A stretch of DNA of 64,000 nucleotides. Source: Microbulbifer sp. MKSA007 (GTDB taxonomy: Bacteria > Pseudomonadota > Gammaproteobacteria > Pseudomonadales > Cellvibrionaceae). A model generated the notes under the pieces. It did not search any database. It saw only the letters and a program-made list of their open reading frames with translations, and was not told where the DNA came from. The translations under genes were made by a program, and so were the position numbers. Each line of letters begins with the position of its first letter. Within the stretch, counting starts at the first letter, position 1. Location: NCBI GenBank assembly GCA_032615215.1, contig CP128433.1, positions 1,385,501-1,449,500 of the forward strand, given 5' to 3'. This document shows positions 47,252 to 56,429 of the stretch, one piece after another.

Positions 47252-48295
47252 TTATCGGGCCTGGTCAAACACCAGAGCAGAGGAAAGGTACAGGGGAAGT
47301 TTATCACCGGGAGCGGCTTGAACATCTGCATTCAAAGCGGCCTCGACAGTTTCCCCTGCGGCTAGCTGAAAGCGATAGCTCACCTGGTTGCCGAGAAAAT
47401 TCTTTTCCACAACCTGAGCCATCACAGCACTGGGATGTTCGCCTGCGGCAATATCCTCACTGCGCACAAACAGTTCGAGCTGATCTCCACTTTCGTATGC
47501 AGCTGTTGGCACCTTCACTTCCCCCAGAGGGGTGCTAATTAGGTCATTGCCCACAACAGTACCGGAAATGATATTCCCTTCACTAACAATCCTTGCAACT
47601 GCCAAGTTTCTAGGTGTTTGATAAGTGTCTTGAGGGCTGTCCCACTGCTGTAATTGGCCTTGGCTGAGTACTCCCAGCTTATCTCCGGCAATAAAAGCCT
47701 CATGGCGGTCGTGGGTAACAATAATTGCAGGGATCTTCTCTTCGCGCAGTATATGGCGGACTTCGGCGGCGAGACTGCGGCGCAACTCGGTATCCAGGTT
47801 GGAGAAGGGTTCATCCAGGAGTAACAGCTTGGGGCGCGGTGCCAGTGCCCGAGCCAGAGCGACACGCTGCTGCTGACCGCCAGAGAGCTGATGTGGGTAC
47901 TGTTGCCCGAAGCCTTCCAGACGCACTAACTTTAGCAAAGACTGGGTGCGGGATTGCCGCTTGCTTTTCGGCATGGACTGGATACCGAAGGCAATATTCT
48001 GTTCAACGGTAAGGTGTGGGAAGAGGGCGTAGTCCTGAAATACCACCCCAATATTCCGTTGCTCCGCGGGAATCTGTTTCTCACGGGAGGAAATCACTTC
48101 CCCGGATAGCTGGATACTCCCCGCTGCGACCGGCTGAAAACCAGCGATGGCGTGCAACAGTGTTGTCTTGCCACAGCCGCTGGGGCCCAACAAACAGGCA
48201 ATTTCCCCTGCCTGTAAAGCAAAGGAGACCGATTCGATAACTACCTGTTCACCGTAGCGGCACTGCAGGTTTTCTATAGAGAGTATAGGGAGCAC
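47252..48295 (-). CDS. iron ABC transporter ATP-binding protein
   Basis: A 347-residue ABC ATPase: Walker A GPSGCGKTTLLHAIAGF (residues about 36-52), Q-loop VFQDYALFPHLTV, signature LSGGQQQRVALARAL, Walker B LLLLDEPFSNLD, and H-loop IIVTHDRHEA. The C-terminal 100 residues form a TOBE-like domain. It is the likely partner of the permease, but on the opposite strand, with the two stops 6 bases apart. GTG start. This orientation is unusual for fbpABC operons. Confidence 0.9.
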   Translation of the reverse strand: MLPILSIENLQCRYGEQVVIESVSFALQAGEIACLLGPSGCGKTTLLHAIAGFQPVAAGSIQLSGEVISSREKQIPAEQRNIGVVFQDYALFPHLTVEQNIAFGIQSMPKSKRQSRTQSLLKLVRLEGFGQQYPHQLSGGQQQRVALARALAPRPKLLLLDEPFSNLDTELRRSLAAEVRHILREEKIPAIIVTHDRHEAFIAGDKLGVLSQGQLQQWDSPQDTYQTPRNLAVARIVSEGNIISGTVVGNDLISTPLGEVKVPTAAYESGDQLELFVRSEDIAAGEHPSAVMAQVVEKNFLGNQVSYRFQLAAGETVEAALNADVQAAPGDKLPLYLSSALVFDQAR

Positions 48296-48422
48296 GGGTT
48301 TTCCGGTAGTTTGGCCTGTAAACGATTAGGGCAGCTTTCGGGTTCATAGTTATCACTACACTAACCGGTAGCCAGTCCAGAGTGAAGTATACTTTTAGCT
48401 GTGCAGTAGTGTTGGATGTTTT

Positions 48423-48884
48423 TTAGGCGAGTGAATTATCTAAACACTCGCCATCAACCTCGTATACTAAGGTATCCATTCTCGTGGATATTGAAATCTC
48501 GCCTGTTCCAGATTCACAGTGCTCAGCTGAATAGTAACGATATTTGATTTTAAGATAAGCCGGCCCAACTCCGATTATACCATCAGCCCCCGCATTTGGT
48601 GCATGTATCGGACTATGAGTGATCTCGAGAGAAGATAACAATACATTTCTTACATTGAATTTTTCAGGGAGGGATATCTTCACGGGGCGTTCATCAATAC
48701 TGAGGTCGATATAACTAACGGAATTATCATCTGGTGAGAGGGAAATTTGCAGTGAAAATTCTTTAAAGGGGCTAATTAAACTTCCGCTTACTCTTGCGTT
48801 TAGAATCTCGGCATATAGATCTTGAGCTGTATGCGCTATAGCAGGTGAAATAGCAAAAATTAATACAGATAAGTACTTTATCAA
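48423..48884 (-). CDS. secreted hypothetical protein
   Basis: A 153-residue protein with a signal peptide (residues about 1-18, AIAHTA). The rest is beta-rich, with two cysteines near the C-terminus (YSAEHCESGTG and DGECLDN) that could form a disulfide bond. No domain recognised. The start is TTG. It is the first of the run of minus-strand genes that continues to the window end. Confidence 0.55.
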   Translation of the reverse strand: MIKYLSVLIFAISPAIAHTAQDLYAEILNARVSGSLISPFKEFSLQISLSPDDNSVSYIDLSIDERPVKISLPEKFNVRNVLLSSLEITHSPIHAPNAGADGIIGVGPAYLKIKYRYYSAEHCESGTGEISISTRMDTLVYEVDGECLDNSLA

Positions 48885-48932
48885 GTGAACTACCTAGCGC
48901 TTGCTGACAACGATATGTACTAGTGCGTTGCT

Positions 48933-49244
48933 TTATTGCCAAGCATTTTTGTCACTCTTGGAATTTCCTCCCAGCAATCGCCGAAAAAGCCCGGAGAAAA
49001 TATCTGCAACGATATCCTCTTTGTTGATAATGTCTTTTTCTCTTAGGTTCTCGGCCTTTTTGTCTAGTTGTGTAGCCATAGAATAGTTATTGCGGACCCT
49101 AGCTTCCTCTGCTTGAGCTTCAAGTTCGTTAGCTTTCGCGTTTCTTTCATATATGTTTGGGGTTGAGGCACACCCGGAAATAAATAAAAAGGACAGTATA
49201 AAATATAAACTCTTGATGTTCGGTAAAATAAATTCGAGTTTCAT
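48933..49244 (-). CDS. small lipoprotein with coiled-coil
   Basis: A 103-residue lipoprotein. The signal ends in LFISGCAS (lipid-accepting Cys at about residue 26). The body is a charged helix (NERNAKANELEAQAEEAR-like region) likely to form a coiled coil. Not recognised. The start MKLEFIL is chosen because it gives a standard signal length; a 15-residue longer form exists. Confidence 0.6.
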   Translation of the reverse strand: MKLEFILPNIKSLYFILSFLFISGCASTPNIYERNAKANELEAQAEEARVRNNYSMATQLDKKAENLREKDIINKEDIVADIFSGLFRRLLGGNSKSDKNAWQ

Positions 49245-49702
49245 AAAATTATAACTGGTCGGTGTTGGCCTGTATAGGATTACCAGCAATATACCATAGT
49301 AGCGAGCTAAATGCTGGGTTCCATATAATTGCAGCCCTCAAGATGAGAACACCAGAACTCTACGCTTTTGCTGTAAGACAATCTTATAGGGTTATTTAAT
49401 TCTAGATGCCTGATCCAGGGTGCATATAGCTACTTGTTTAGCTTTATCCCAAGCTGGGAGTAGGTCAAGGCCTGAGTGAAGAACCCTAATATGTAAATGG
49501 TGTGTAACGTTAAGAATGAAATTACTATCTTTTTCATAGAATTGTACTGATCTTGTATTTAACACTTAAAGTGTGCTACACCATAACAAAATAGAGGCAT
49601 TCCCACCACGACTGCGGTAAAGTCACAGTACATTTAGTGCGCGATCTATATGCAGGCATATCAGAAATGTCAGGCTACGCAGCGTACGTATAATTTTAGG
49701 TA
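49245..49702. other. AT-rich spacer with one possible short remnant
   Basis: No clear gene. On the minus strand, 49430-49537 reads as a 35-codon frame beginning like a signal sequence (MKKIVISFLTLHTIY) and ending in a TAG; it has no ribosome-binding site and may be a decayed secreted-protein start. Nothing else supportable. Confidence 0.25.
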
Positions 49703-49909
49703 TTACGATGATTTATTGATGTCGCTCTTCAATACAAGCACTGCAAGATATATCAAAGAAAGCGGAGGGATAAATGAGGTTAGAAAACCTAAAATGGAAC
49801 CAATGATAGGCGTGTCTGTCTTTCTCGCGCATAGATAAATTGAAAGAGTCGTTGCTAGGGGGACCCATACCATAAAGAATGTTCCCAAAACACTGATGTT
49901 TATATTCAT
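49703..49909 (-). CDS. hypothetical small membrane protein
   Basis: A 68-residue protein with two membrane segments (about residues 8-27 and 32-58), separated by a short charged turn. It has an AAGGAAG ribosome-binding site before its ATG. No domain recognised. Lies in the accessory region among similar small minus-strand genes. Confidence 0.55.
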   Translation of the reverse strand: MNINISVLGTFFMVWVPLATTLSIYLCARKTDTPIIGSILGFLTSFIPPLSLIYLAVLVLKSDINKSS

Positions 49910-50172
49910 TTTCTTCCTTAAAATCTCATAATCTTTATTTCCCTTAAGTATACATTAATTCTCAAAAGCATTCATGGCTCTTAGAGGGGGTGATTCCATT
50001 CACTCCAGTTTTTCTTCACTTTGCTAGCACTGAAATTTAAATCGATAACAAAGTAACACGTAACTTGCATTACACTAAGTATCAACATGTTGACGATTAC
50101 TAAAAAATACAATTACATAAAGCAATGGCGCCTATGAGTATATAAAAAGATTGAGTAAGTAGTTTTTGGGCT

Positions 50173-50874
50173 TTAGCCCTTGATTGGTACATGGTTTGAG
50201 TTGCTTTTCGCATAGAACGCGATCGTTCCTGAATATACATCTATTATTATGTGGGCAATGATTGCAACCACAATACTCTCAAAGTACAGATATACACCGC
50301 AAAAGACGATGCCAATGATAGCAGTTCTGAGAACATGTCTCCAGCCAAGGTAGAAATGCCATAACCCAAAAATCATACTGCTGCCTAAAATGGCAACTAT
50401 CCAATTGGTTTGCTGCTCAAGAAAGCTGTACAAATACCAGCGGAATATCAGCTCCTCACATATCCCGGCAGTAACCGAAACTAGGAAAGTGAATAGTAAA
50501 AGCTCCTTCCGTGATTTTGGCAGTAGATCGACAAGAGAATTGCTGCCATTTTGTAGTTGACCTAGAACCTGTTGCCTAATAAGTTCGTTGTTATTTATGG
50601 AGGAGATTAAATATACAAAATATGCAAGAAATGCGATAAAAATAGAAATGGCAAAATAAATCTTCCAAGTAGAGGCAGGGAGACCGTCTGGAGCTTGAAT
50701 GCTTAATTCGCCTCCAAAAAAGCAATAACACAAGAAGCCTGTGATGACCCACAATATCACTGCCGTCTTTACATATTCTTGACTTTTACTTTTAAATCTA
50801 TATTTCTCTAAGAGTAAATCTGCTAAAGGAAATACCAAAATTATAGATAGTAACGCTATTTCTGATGTTTGCAT
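50173..50874 (-). CDS. CPBP family intramembrane metalloprotease
   Basis: A 233-residue polytopic membrane protein with the three CPBP/Abi motifs: EELIFR (Glu-Glu, about residue 152), FGLWH, and HIIID. Such proteins act as CAAX-like intramembrane proteases or in bacteriocin self-immunity. The start at 50874 is preferred since AGGA lies 8 bases upstream; a 3-residue longer form exists. No bacteriocin gene was recognised next to it. Confidence 0.82.
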   Translation of the reverse strand: MQTSEIALLSIILVFPLADLLLEKYRFKSKSQEYVKTAVILWVITGFLCYCFFGGELSIQAPDGLPASTWKIYFAISIFIAFLAYFVYLISSINNNELIRQQVLGQLQNGSNSLVDLLPKSRKELLLFTFLVSVTAGICEELIFRWYLYSFLEQQTNWIVAILGSSMIFGLWHFYLGWRHVLRTAIIGIVFCGVYLYFESIVVAIIAHIIIDVYSGTIAFYAKSNSNHVPIKG

Positions 50875-50883
50875 ACTAATCAT

Positions 50884-51874
50884 CCTAATTCAACACTAAT
50901 GGTTTAGAGTCTAGATTACAGTAATAATCCGTATAATTTTCCCCTAGACTACATTTGTGATATTTGTCTGTCTCTAATATTGGAAATCCTTTCTATTAAT
51001 AAATAAAGGTCCATCATCGGTGGCTACTTGTGGCCTTGATTACCGCAGCTTGTTAGAACACCGAGTTGTAGAGAGTTCTAACAAGTACGAACGTAATAAG
51101 CTGTCTATAGACATAAATCGTGTATCTATGTGGGCCACGAACCAGCGTATGTAGGCTATCTTAAAGAGCCTCGAGAGATCAATATCGGCAAGGATAACAA
51201 CAGCAACTTCGTTGATATTTATGCGAGGCCGGAAGAATATTTCCTAAGTGGTGTTGTAGATGAGGGTGGTATTATTGGCTCATTAAAAAACTAAGACCTC
51301 TTTACCTGAAAAGTGTACTAATTGAATCTATAGGGATATTTGAAGTAGAGTTTATCTGTGTGTAGGCAAGGGTGGTCAGTTTATTACTACTTACAGCCCA
51401 TTCTAAGTAAGAAGATTCACCGAATCCTCAGGGCACCTCAGCCAAACTAGATGCAACTAAAACCATTCGCCCTGGTCGGATATCAAACCGGAGCCATCGG
51501 TGTTTAGATTAGAAAATCGTAAAGGTATTTGTAAGCTAATAACTTTGATAAATTAGCACTTCGATGTCAGTATAACCCCAAAGGACCACCTCTAACGGAT
51601 GGCTAAATTGATATACAACCATATAAGGCTGACCCAAATACCCTAAAAAAAGGAGGTTGACCATAAAACGAATCTAAAAGACTAACAAGTAACAATGGCC
51701 AGTCTGACCATGTAAAATTCACAAGAAATAAGTTACTTAATGCGATCAATCTATACACTATTTCCAACTACCGTAATGTTTAGCCAAGGGCAAATCTGAT
51801 GTTATATACGCGATAATGAAAGCGCAGCAACCGTACATAAGGTTTAGCTGTCAGTTTGTAGCGCAATGTTATAC
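50884..51874. other. 1-kb AT-rich stretch with a possible remnant
   Basis: On the plus strand, 51100-51294 is open for 64 codons without a start (HEPAYVGYLKEPREIN ... GGIIGSLKN), which may be the decayed 3' end of a gene. Otherwise nothing recognised. It lies between the CPBP gene and the interrupted hydrolase. Confidence 0.25.
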
Positions 51875-52072
51875 TTATCGTGGAAAGGTTTTTTGTAACC
51901 ACACTAAAATCTCAGCGCTTAACTTTTCGGGGTTTTCTTCAGAAGGGAAATGGCCGCAATTCTTAAGTTCCACACTTTCTAATTTGTGTATGAATGACTC
52001 CATGTTAACACTGAGACCTAGCTGATTAATGGGGTCTTCATTTGGCCACAGGTAAAGATATGGGAACTCAAC

Positions 52073-52089
52073 TGATCCTACCCATCAAC
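52073..52089 (+). repeat. IS3 left inverted repeat
   Basis: TGATCCTACCCATCAAC, perfect match to the reverse complement of 53311-53327. Directly after the AAC target copy. Confidence 0.95.
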
Positions 52090-52134
52090 GATGGACACTC
52101 TCTTAAGCGATAAACTACGCAGCAGAGGTGCTCT

Positions 52135-52434
52135 ATGACAAGATCAAATAAACCAACCAAAACCACTCGTAAACAATACTCAGAGGAGTATAGGAAGGAT
52201 GCCCTAGCACTGGCGCTCAAGGTCGGGGTAAGCGTTGCCGCTAAACAGCTTGGATTGCATCCTTCCCAGATTTACGGATGGCGAAGTAAGTCTAAGTTAC
52301 ATCAGAGCCGAGGGGATGCGGAGAGAGAGCTGGCCACAGAAAATGCTCGACTTAAGCGGCAGCTGGCTGAGCAGGCAGAGGAGCTGGCGATCTTAAAAAA
52401 GGCCGCAGCGTACTTTGCAAAGAGCCTGAAATGA
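52135..52434 (+). CDS. IS3-family OrfA (helix-turn-helix)
   Basis: A 99-residue OrfA with an N-terminal HTH (KQYSEEYRKDALALALKVGVSVAAKQLGLHPSQIYGWRSK) and a C-terminal leucine-zipper-like coiled coil. It overlaps orfB at ATGA. The frameshift heptamer A AAA AAG lies at 52395-52401. Confidence 0.94.
   Translation: MTRSNKPTKTTRKQYSEEYRKDALALALKVGVSVAAKQLGLHPSQIYGWRSKSKLHQSRGDAERELATENARLKRQLAEQAEELAILKKAAAYFAKSLK
52395..52401 (+). other. -1 programmed frameshift site of the IS3 transposase
   Basis: A AAA AAG in the orfA frame is a classic slippery heptamer. A -1 shift here leads through GRSVLCKEPE into the orfB frame at its ATG (52431), giving the full OrfAB transposase. Confidence 0.8.
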
Positions 52435-53297
52435 GGTACGCCTTCATGCAAAAGCACAGGCATGAATTCAGCATCAAAGCGATGGCCAAGGTATTGGGCG
52501 TATCTCGCAGTGGCTTTTATAACTGGGTTTCAAGATCGGCTGACCAATCCAAGCACCAGCAGTACCGAATGCAGCTCGATAGCTTGGTACAGCAGCGCTT
52601 TATAGCCAGCAAAGAACGTAGCGGCGCCCCTCGTCTGACGAAGGAGTTGGCCAGTGAGGGGAGTAAATATAATCAGAAAACAATTGCTGCCAGCATGCGT
52701 CGACAGGGCCTACGGGCTAAAGCAGGCAGGAGGTATAAAGCCACAACCTACTCAAAACATGGTCTGCCAGTAGCTCCAAATTTGCTTGAGCAGAACTTTA
52801 ATGCTGAAGCGCCGAATCAGAAATGGGCTGGGGATATTACCTACCTACGAACGGAAGAAGGTTGGTTATATCTGGCTGTAGTGATAGACCTATATAGTCG
52901 GCTGATTATTGGTTGGGCGATGTCAGAAACGATGACGGCTACATTGGTCTGTGACGCCCTTCAAATGGCTTTATGGCGACGTAAGAAACCTACGAATGTT
53001 ATCGTGCATACTGACAGGGGAAGCCAGTATTGTTCTAAAGATTATCAATCTTTAATTACAGCGTATGATCTGCGGTGCAGCATGAGCGCCAAAGGTAATT
53101 GCTATGATAATGCTTGTGCAGAAACGTTCTTCCACTCACTTAAGGTAGAAGCAATCCATGGTAACCGCTTTCCTACAAGGTGCCTCATGCGAGAAACCGT
53201 ATTTGAGTATATAGAGATAGACTACAATCGAAATCGCTTACACAGCGCCAATGGCTATCTCAGCCCTGAGGCGTTTGAGGAACAACTAGTCGCTTAG
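52431..53297 (+). CDS. IS3-family transposase OrfB (DDE)
   Basis: A 288-residue DDE integrase. The catalytic residues are visible: WAGDITYLRTEEGW (Asp), VHTDRGSQYCSKDYQSLI (Asp), and NACAETFFHSLKVE (Glu). An HTH_21-like N-terminal region precedes it. It is in the -1 frame relative to orfA and is uninterrupted. Confidence 0.95.
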   Translation: MRYAFMQKHRHEFSIKAMAKVLGVSRSGFYNWVSRSADQSKHQQYRMQLDSLVQQRFIASKERSGAPRLTKELASEGSKYNQKTIAASMRRQGLRAKAGRRYKATTYSKHGLPVAPNLLEQNFNAEAPNQKWAGDITYLRTEEGWLYLAVVIDLYSRLIIGWAMSETMTATLVCDALQMALWRRKKPTNVIVHTDRGSQYCSKDYQSLITAYDLRCSMSAKGNCYDNACAETFFHSLKVEAIHGNRFPTRCLMRETVFEYIEIDYNRNRLHSANGYLSPEAFEEQLVA

Positions 53298-53310
53298 TGG
53301 TGTGTTCGTT

Positions 53311-53327
53311 GTTGATGGGTAGGATCA
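53311..53327 (-). repeat. IS3 right inverted repeat
   Basis: GTTGATGGGTAGGATCA, perfect inverted copy of 52073-52089, followed by AAC. Confidence 0.95.
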
Positions 53328-54705
53328 AACCTCATAGGTTCCACCTTTCTTGCTGAGTTCGTGCCATGAAAGTTCCATAGCTCTATACCAGTTGATACTC
53401 CCATTGAACCCACTTTTTTGGAAGGCGCGAACATAGAATTCAAGCTCTTCATTGCTTAGAAACGGTTCGCCAGGGAAGGTTTCTTTTTTGAGAATCTTAG
53501 GCAAATCCATTTTTCTTTCAGCCGAGCTAGTTGGAAGACTTCTTAAGTATGAAGCATGAAAGAATTTACTTCGCATAAATGTTGTAAAAAATTTTTCAAC
53601 ATTTTCATTAAGAAGTTTCTCGGAAATTAATGGTGTTTGCAAGAATTGATTGAAGGCTACCTTATCTATTACTGGTACAGATTCAGAAGGAAGTTCGTCT
53701 GCGTATTCTGGACGAAATGCATGTGGTGCACCAATATTAATAACTCCTAAACAGCGCTCCGGATACAAAAATGCTATTGACTGTACAAGAAAACCACCCC
53801 AATCATGACCACAAAAAATAGCCTTGTCTAAATCTAAATGATCTAACAGACCAACTAAATCATCACAGATTTTAGGTACGGTATAATCCTCAATATTGTT
53901 AGGGCTTTGAGTAAGGCCATATCCGCGCAAATCTGGAGCAATTGCTCTATATCCATTTATCGAGAGAGTCTCAATTTGATGTCTCCAAGTAAAAGCCAGC
54001 TCTGGAAATCCATGACAAAACACTACAGGAACCCCTTCTCCTTTCTCATAGTACGCCAACTTAATTCCATTTACATTTACAAAATTCGGTGAACTGAAAA
54101 AATTAAACGAACTTTGCGATTCAGCTAATGCTGCAGTGAGCTTCGATTGCAATAATGCTGCCAGGCCAAATGAAAGATTAAGAAAGCTCCTTCTTTTCAT
54201 TATTATTTACTCTTTGCTTTTTATATTGTTGAAGGATAACGCTCTGCTTGTATTTTATACATATATTTCAATGCTATTCAAAGCCTTGTGCGGGCAAATA
54301 GCTCAATTCCCCCTTTAAAACACATGTAATTCAATCATTTGTACTACTTATTTCTCTGGAAATCGCTTGAATTTTACGATAAGCCTAGAATATTCGTTGA
54401 TGTAGAAGATATGTTACTAGGATGTTTTTTTGTCTTCCTAGCTAATGTGTACTTGGGCTTATTTTGAATTGATAGTACAAAAGTACTCGGTACTCTCGTA
54501 AAATTCATTGAAATAGTGGTTTTCACGGTCGTGTTTGTGGATAAGGTTCACCGACCGAATCATGGAACAAACTGTTTGGTGAAATTTATGGGAAAGGGTA
54601 ATGCTGGATTTTTCCGGTGGAGTTGTTGTTTAGCTTTTGAATTTATATAGCTGACAAATCTGTCTCTACTAATTGAGGCCAACTTTCCCAAAGATGTTTT
54701 GAGTT

Positions 54706-54879
54706 TTATTTGACGATACCATAAATGTTTACACCGCTAGTTCTGGCCTCAAACACAAAACCATTTTGATATAACCGATTAAAGGTACTATGGTAAACGA
54801 AGTTGGGTCTGTCTATTTCATAACCAGGGCAAACTTCAGCTGAGTATTGATGGACTAATTCAGGGTAGATACCAGATAT
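54706..54879 (-). pseudogene. 3' remnant of an unidentified gene
   Basis: An open minus-strand frame of about 57 codons lacking any start, ending in a stop at 54706-54708. It encodes ISGIYPELVHQYSAEV ... EARTSGVNIYGIVK, which has the composition of real protein. The 5' end is cut by a stop (54880-54882). The rest of 54201-55110 holds nothing else recognisable. Confidence 0.4.
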
Positions 54880-55089
54880 TTAAGTAAATCAAAATCCATA
54901 CCAAGTACAAAAATAGTAGTGATATTTAGGTAGCTTTTAGCTGATCATAGGCCTCCAGTTACTGTCACGTTTGAGCATGTCTTTTATTGTTGGTCATTTG
55001 AGTTTGGGTAAGGGGAGCTCTCTAATGAACCTTTGCTCATAAAATAAGTGTTTTTAATATTATCCTTAATGTTGAGACCCTATTTATCT

Positions 55090-56225
55090 TTGTTACTACC
55101 GCTATAAAGTCTATTTATTTATTTTTGCTTTATAATCATTTGTTAATAAAAAATAAATCCATAATGTGGATATCGCAGCAAAGAAGCACCAGGTTGATAC
55201 CCATGTTTCGCGTTGAGTGAAATAAACGATAACACCTAGTGCCATGACAAGTGCCCAAAATTTTATAAAAATTCGATTGCTCGATAATAAAAATAAAAAT
55301 CCAAGTAAAGAATAGATAATATGTCCAGTTGTAATGGCGAACAAGCTGTAATCGGATGTGATATAGCATAAGCTATGGCCGCATACGCTCGTTTTTATTA
55401 AGTGTCTTGGTCCTGTTTCTAATAGGATGGGTATCCAAAGATATAAGCCAAAAATAAAACCTATGATTGTTAATATAATAAAGAAAATTCTTTTCCATTT
55501 TTTTGTCTCAAGACTAAAGGCAACGATTGGTATCCAGACAAGCCAAAAAAATAGAGCAAAAAATAAGTAAAAAATAGAAGACGCTGCCGTCAGTGACACT
55601 AAATTTTCGTTGTATCCAATCCATACTACCCCTTCACTTGCTTGCTGTAACGCAAAAAGGAGGGGGTAACTGCGAGTAATAAATAGGTTTTATCATTTTT
55701 CATAGCATGTGTTGTACACAAGGCACCACCGACAATAAGCAGAGCCGCTGATCCGAACGATGCCGTGGCTGAAAAACACATAATGATTTTCTCTATATGT
55801 TAGATATTCTAACTTAAGCCAAAGCCATATAATTTGATATGCAACATAACAATATCCTTAGCGTAGAAAATCAGTTGATTTTACTATTTTGTACTAAGCT
55901 TATGAATTAGTCTGCGATGACTAGGTCTACTTCAACGTTTTCAATTCACCTTATGAGTTAAGTCTATAAAATTCGCAAAGATACATTTAGTTTGCCTTTG
56001 GATGTTGATGCTTACAGAAGTAAAGCCTATTTCGATAGGGCGTAACAAGCCCAGTGTAATACTAATTGGATAGTTGCTGTTCTTTATTCCACTTATCAAA
56101 ATTGGTCACCTATATAAGCCTTGGGTTAAGGGTTACTGGTTGAATGCTAGAGTGATGATGTTTCCACTAAATTGGGGGATTTATTCTAGTCGGTACTCTC
56201 TGGTCATTCATGTTGAACTAACTAA
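55090..56225. repeat. tandem duplication, copy A
   Basis: The DUF6629 gene and its upstream sequence are repeated about 1340 bases further on. The alignment is close through the gene and about 200 bases upstream (for example TTAGATATTCTAACTTAAGC), then becomes patchy up to about 56225. Boundaries approximate. 55782-56436 holds no other gene. Confidence 0.75.
55111..55781 (-). pseudogene. DUF6629-family gene, frameshifted duplicate (copy A)
   Basis: A near-identical copy of the intact DUF6629 gene at 56.4 kb. It starts MCFSATASFGSAALLIVGGA at 55781 but lost one base near 55655-55665 (compare AACGCAAAAAGGAGGGGG here with AACGCAAACAAGAGAGGGG in copy B). The rest continues in another frame to 55111 with the LETGPRH ... 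SVCGHSLCY segment. Polytopic membrane protein in the ancestral form. Part of a tandem duplication. Confidence 0.85.
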
Positions 56226-56429
56226 ACGGGGATCTCCAATGACTAGGACGTAACAGAATTGCTGGACGTGTCACGACTACAATCCGATTTTTGCATGTTT
56301 ATTTGAGTATTAAATACCCCCAATTCTATTAGTAGCGCTAATGCTTCTTCGACCGGAAATTATTTGTTGTCTGTTTTTACGAATTTCCTATAGCTCATCT
56401 TTAGAGTGCCAATCTATACATACTAATAT

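Larger units (their letters stand above)
52073..53327 (+). mobile_element. IS3-family insertion sequence (1255 bp)
   Basis: Bounded by perfect 17-bp inverted repeats (TGATCCTACCCATCAAC) and a 3-bp target duplication AAC (52070-52072 and 53328-53330). It carries orfA and orfB in the standard IS3 order with a -1 frameshift site. The copy is intact. It sits in an alpha/beta hydrolase gene, so insertion is recent enough that the target duplication is still perfect. Confidence 0.96.
51875..54200 (-). pseudogene. epoxide-hydrolase-like alpha/beta hydrolase, interrupted by an IS3 element
   Basis: Two pieces of one minus-strand gene flank the IS3 element. 53328-54200 encodes the first ~291 residues: a Tat-type signal (MKRRSFLNLSFGLAALL), the oxyanion HGFPE, FCGHDWGG nucleophile elbow (Asp), and cap domain. 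51875-52072 encodes the last 65 residues, with FPYLYLWPNEDP (acid residue) and NCGHFP (catalytic His) then a stop. Removing the IS and one copy of the AAC target repeat joins GTYEV directly to VEFPYLYLW in frame, giving a ~355-residue product. The gene is inactive now. It probably encoded an exported epoxide hydrolase or haloalkane-dehalogenase-like enzyme. Confidence 0.92.

Noticed and set aside
52073..53327. A full composite transposon
   Set aside because: Only a single IS3 copy with its own ends and target repeat is present; no second copy or cargo between two copies.
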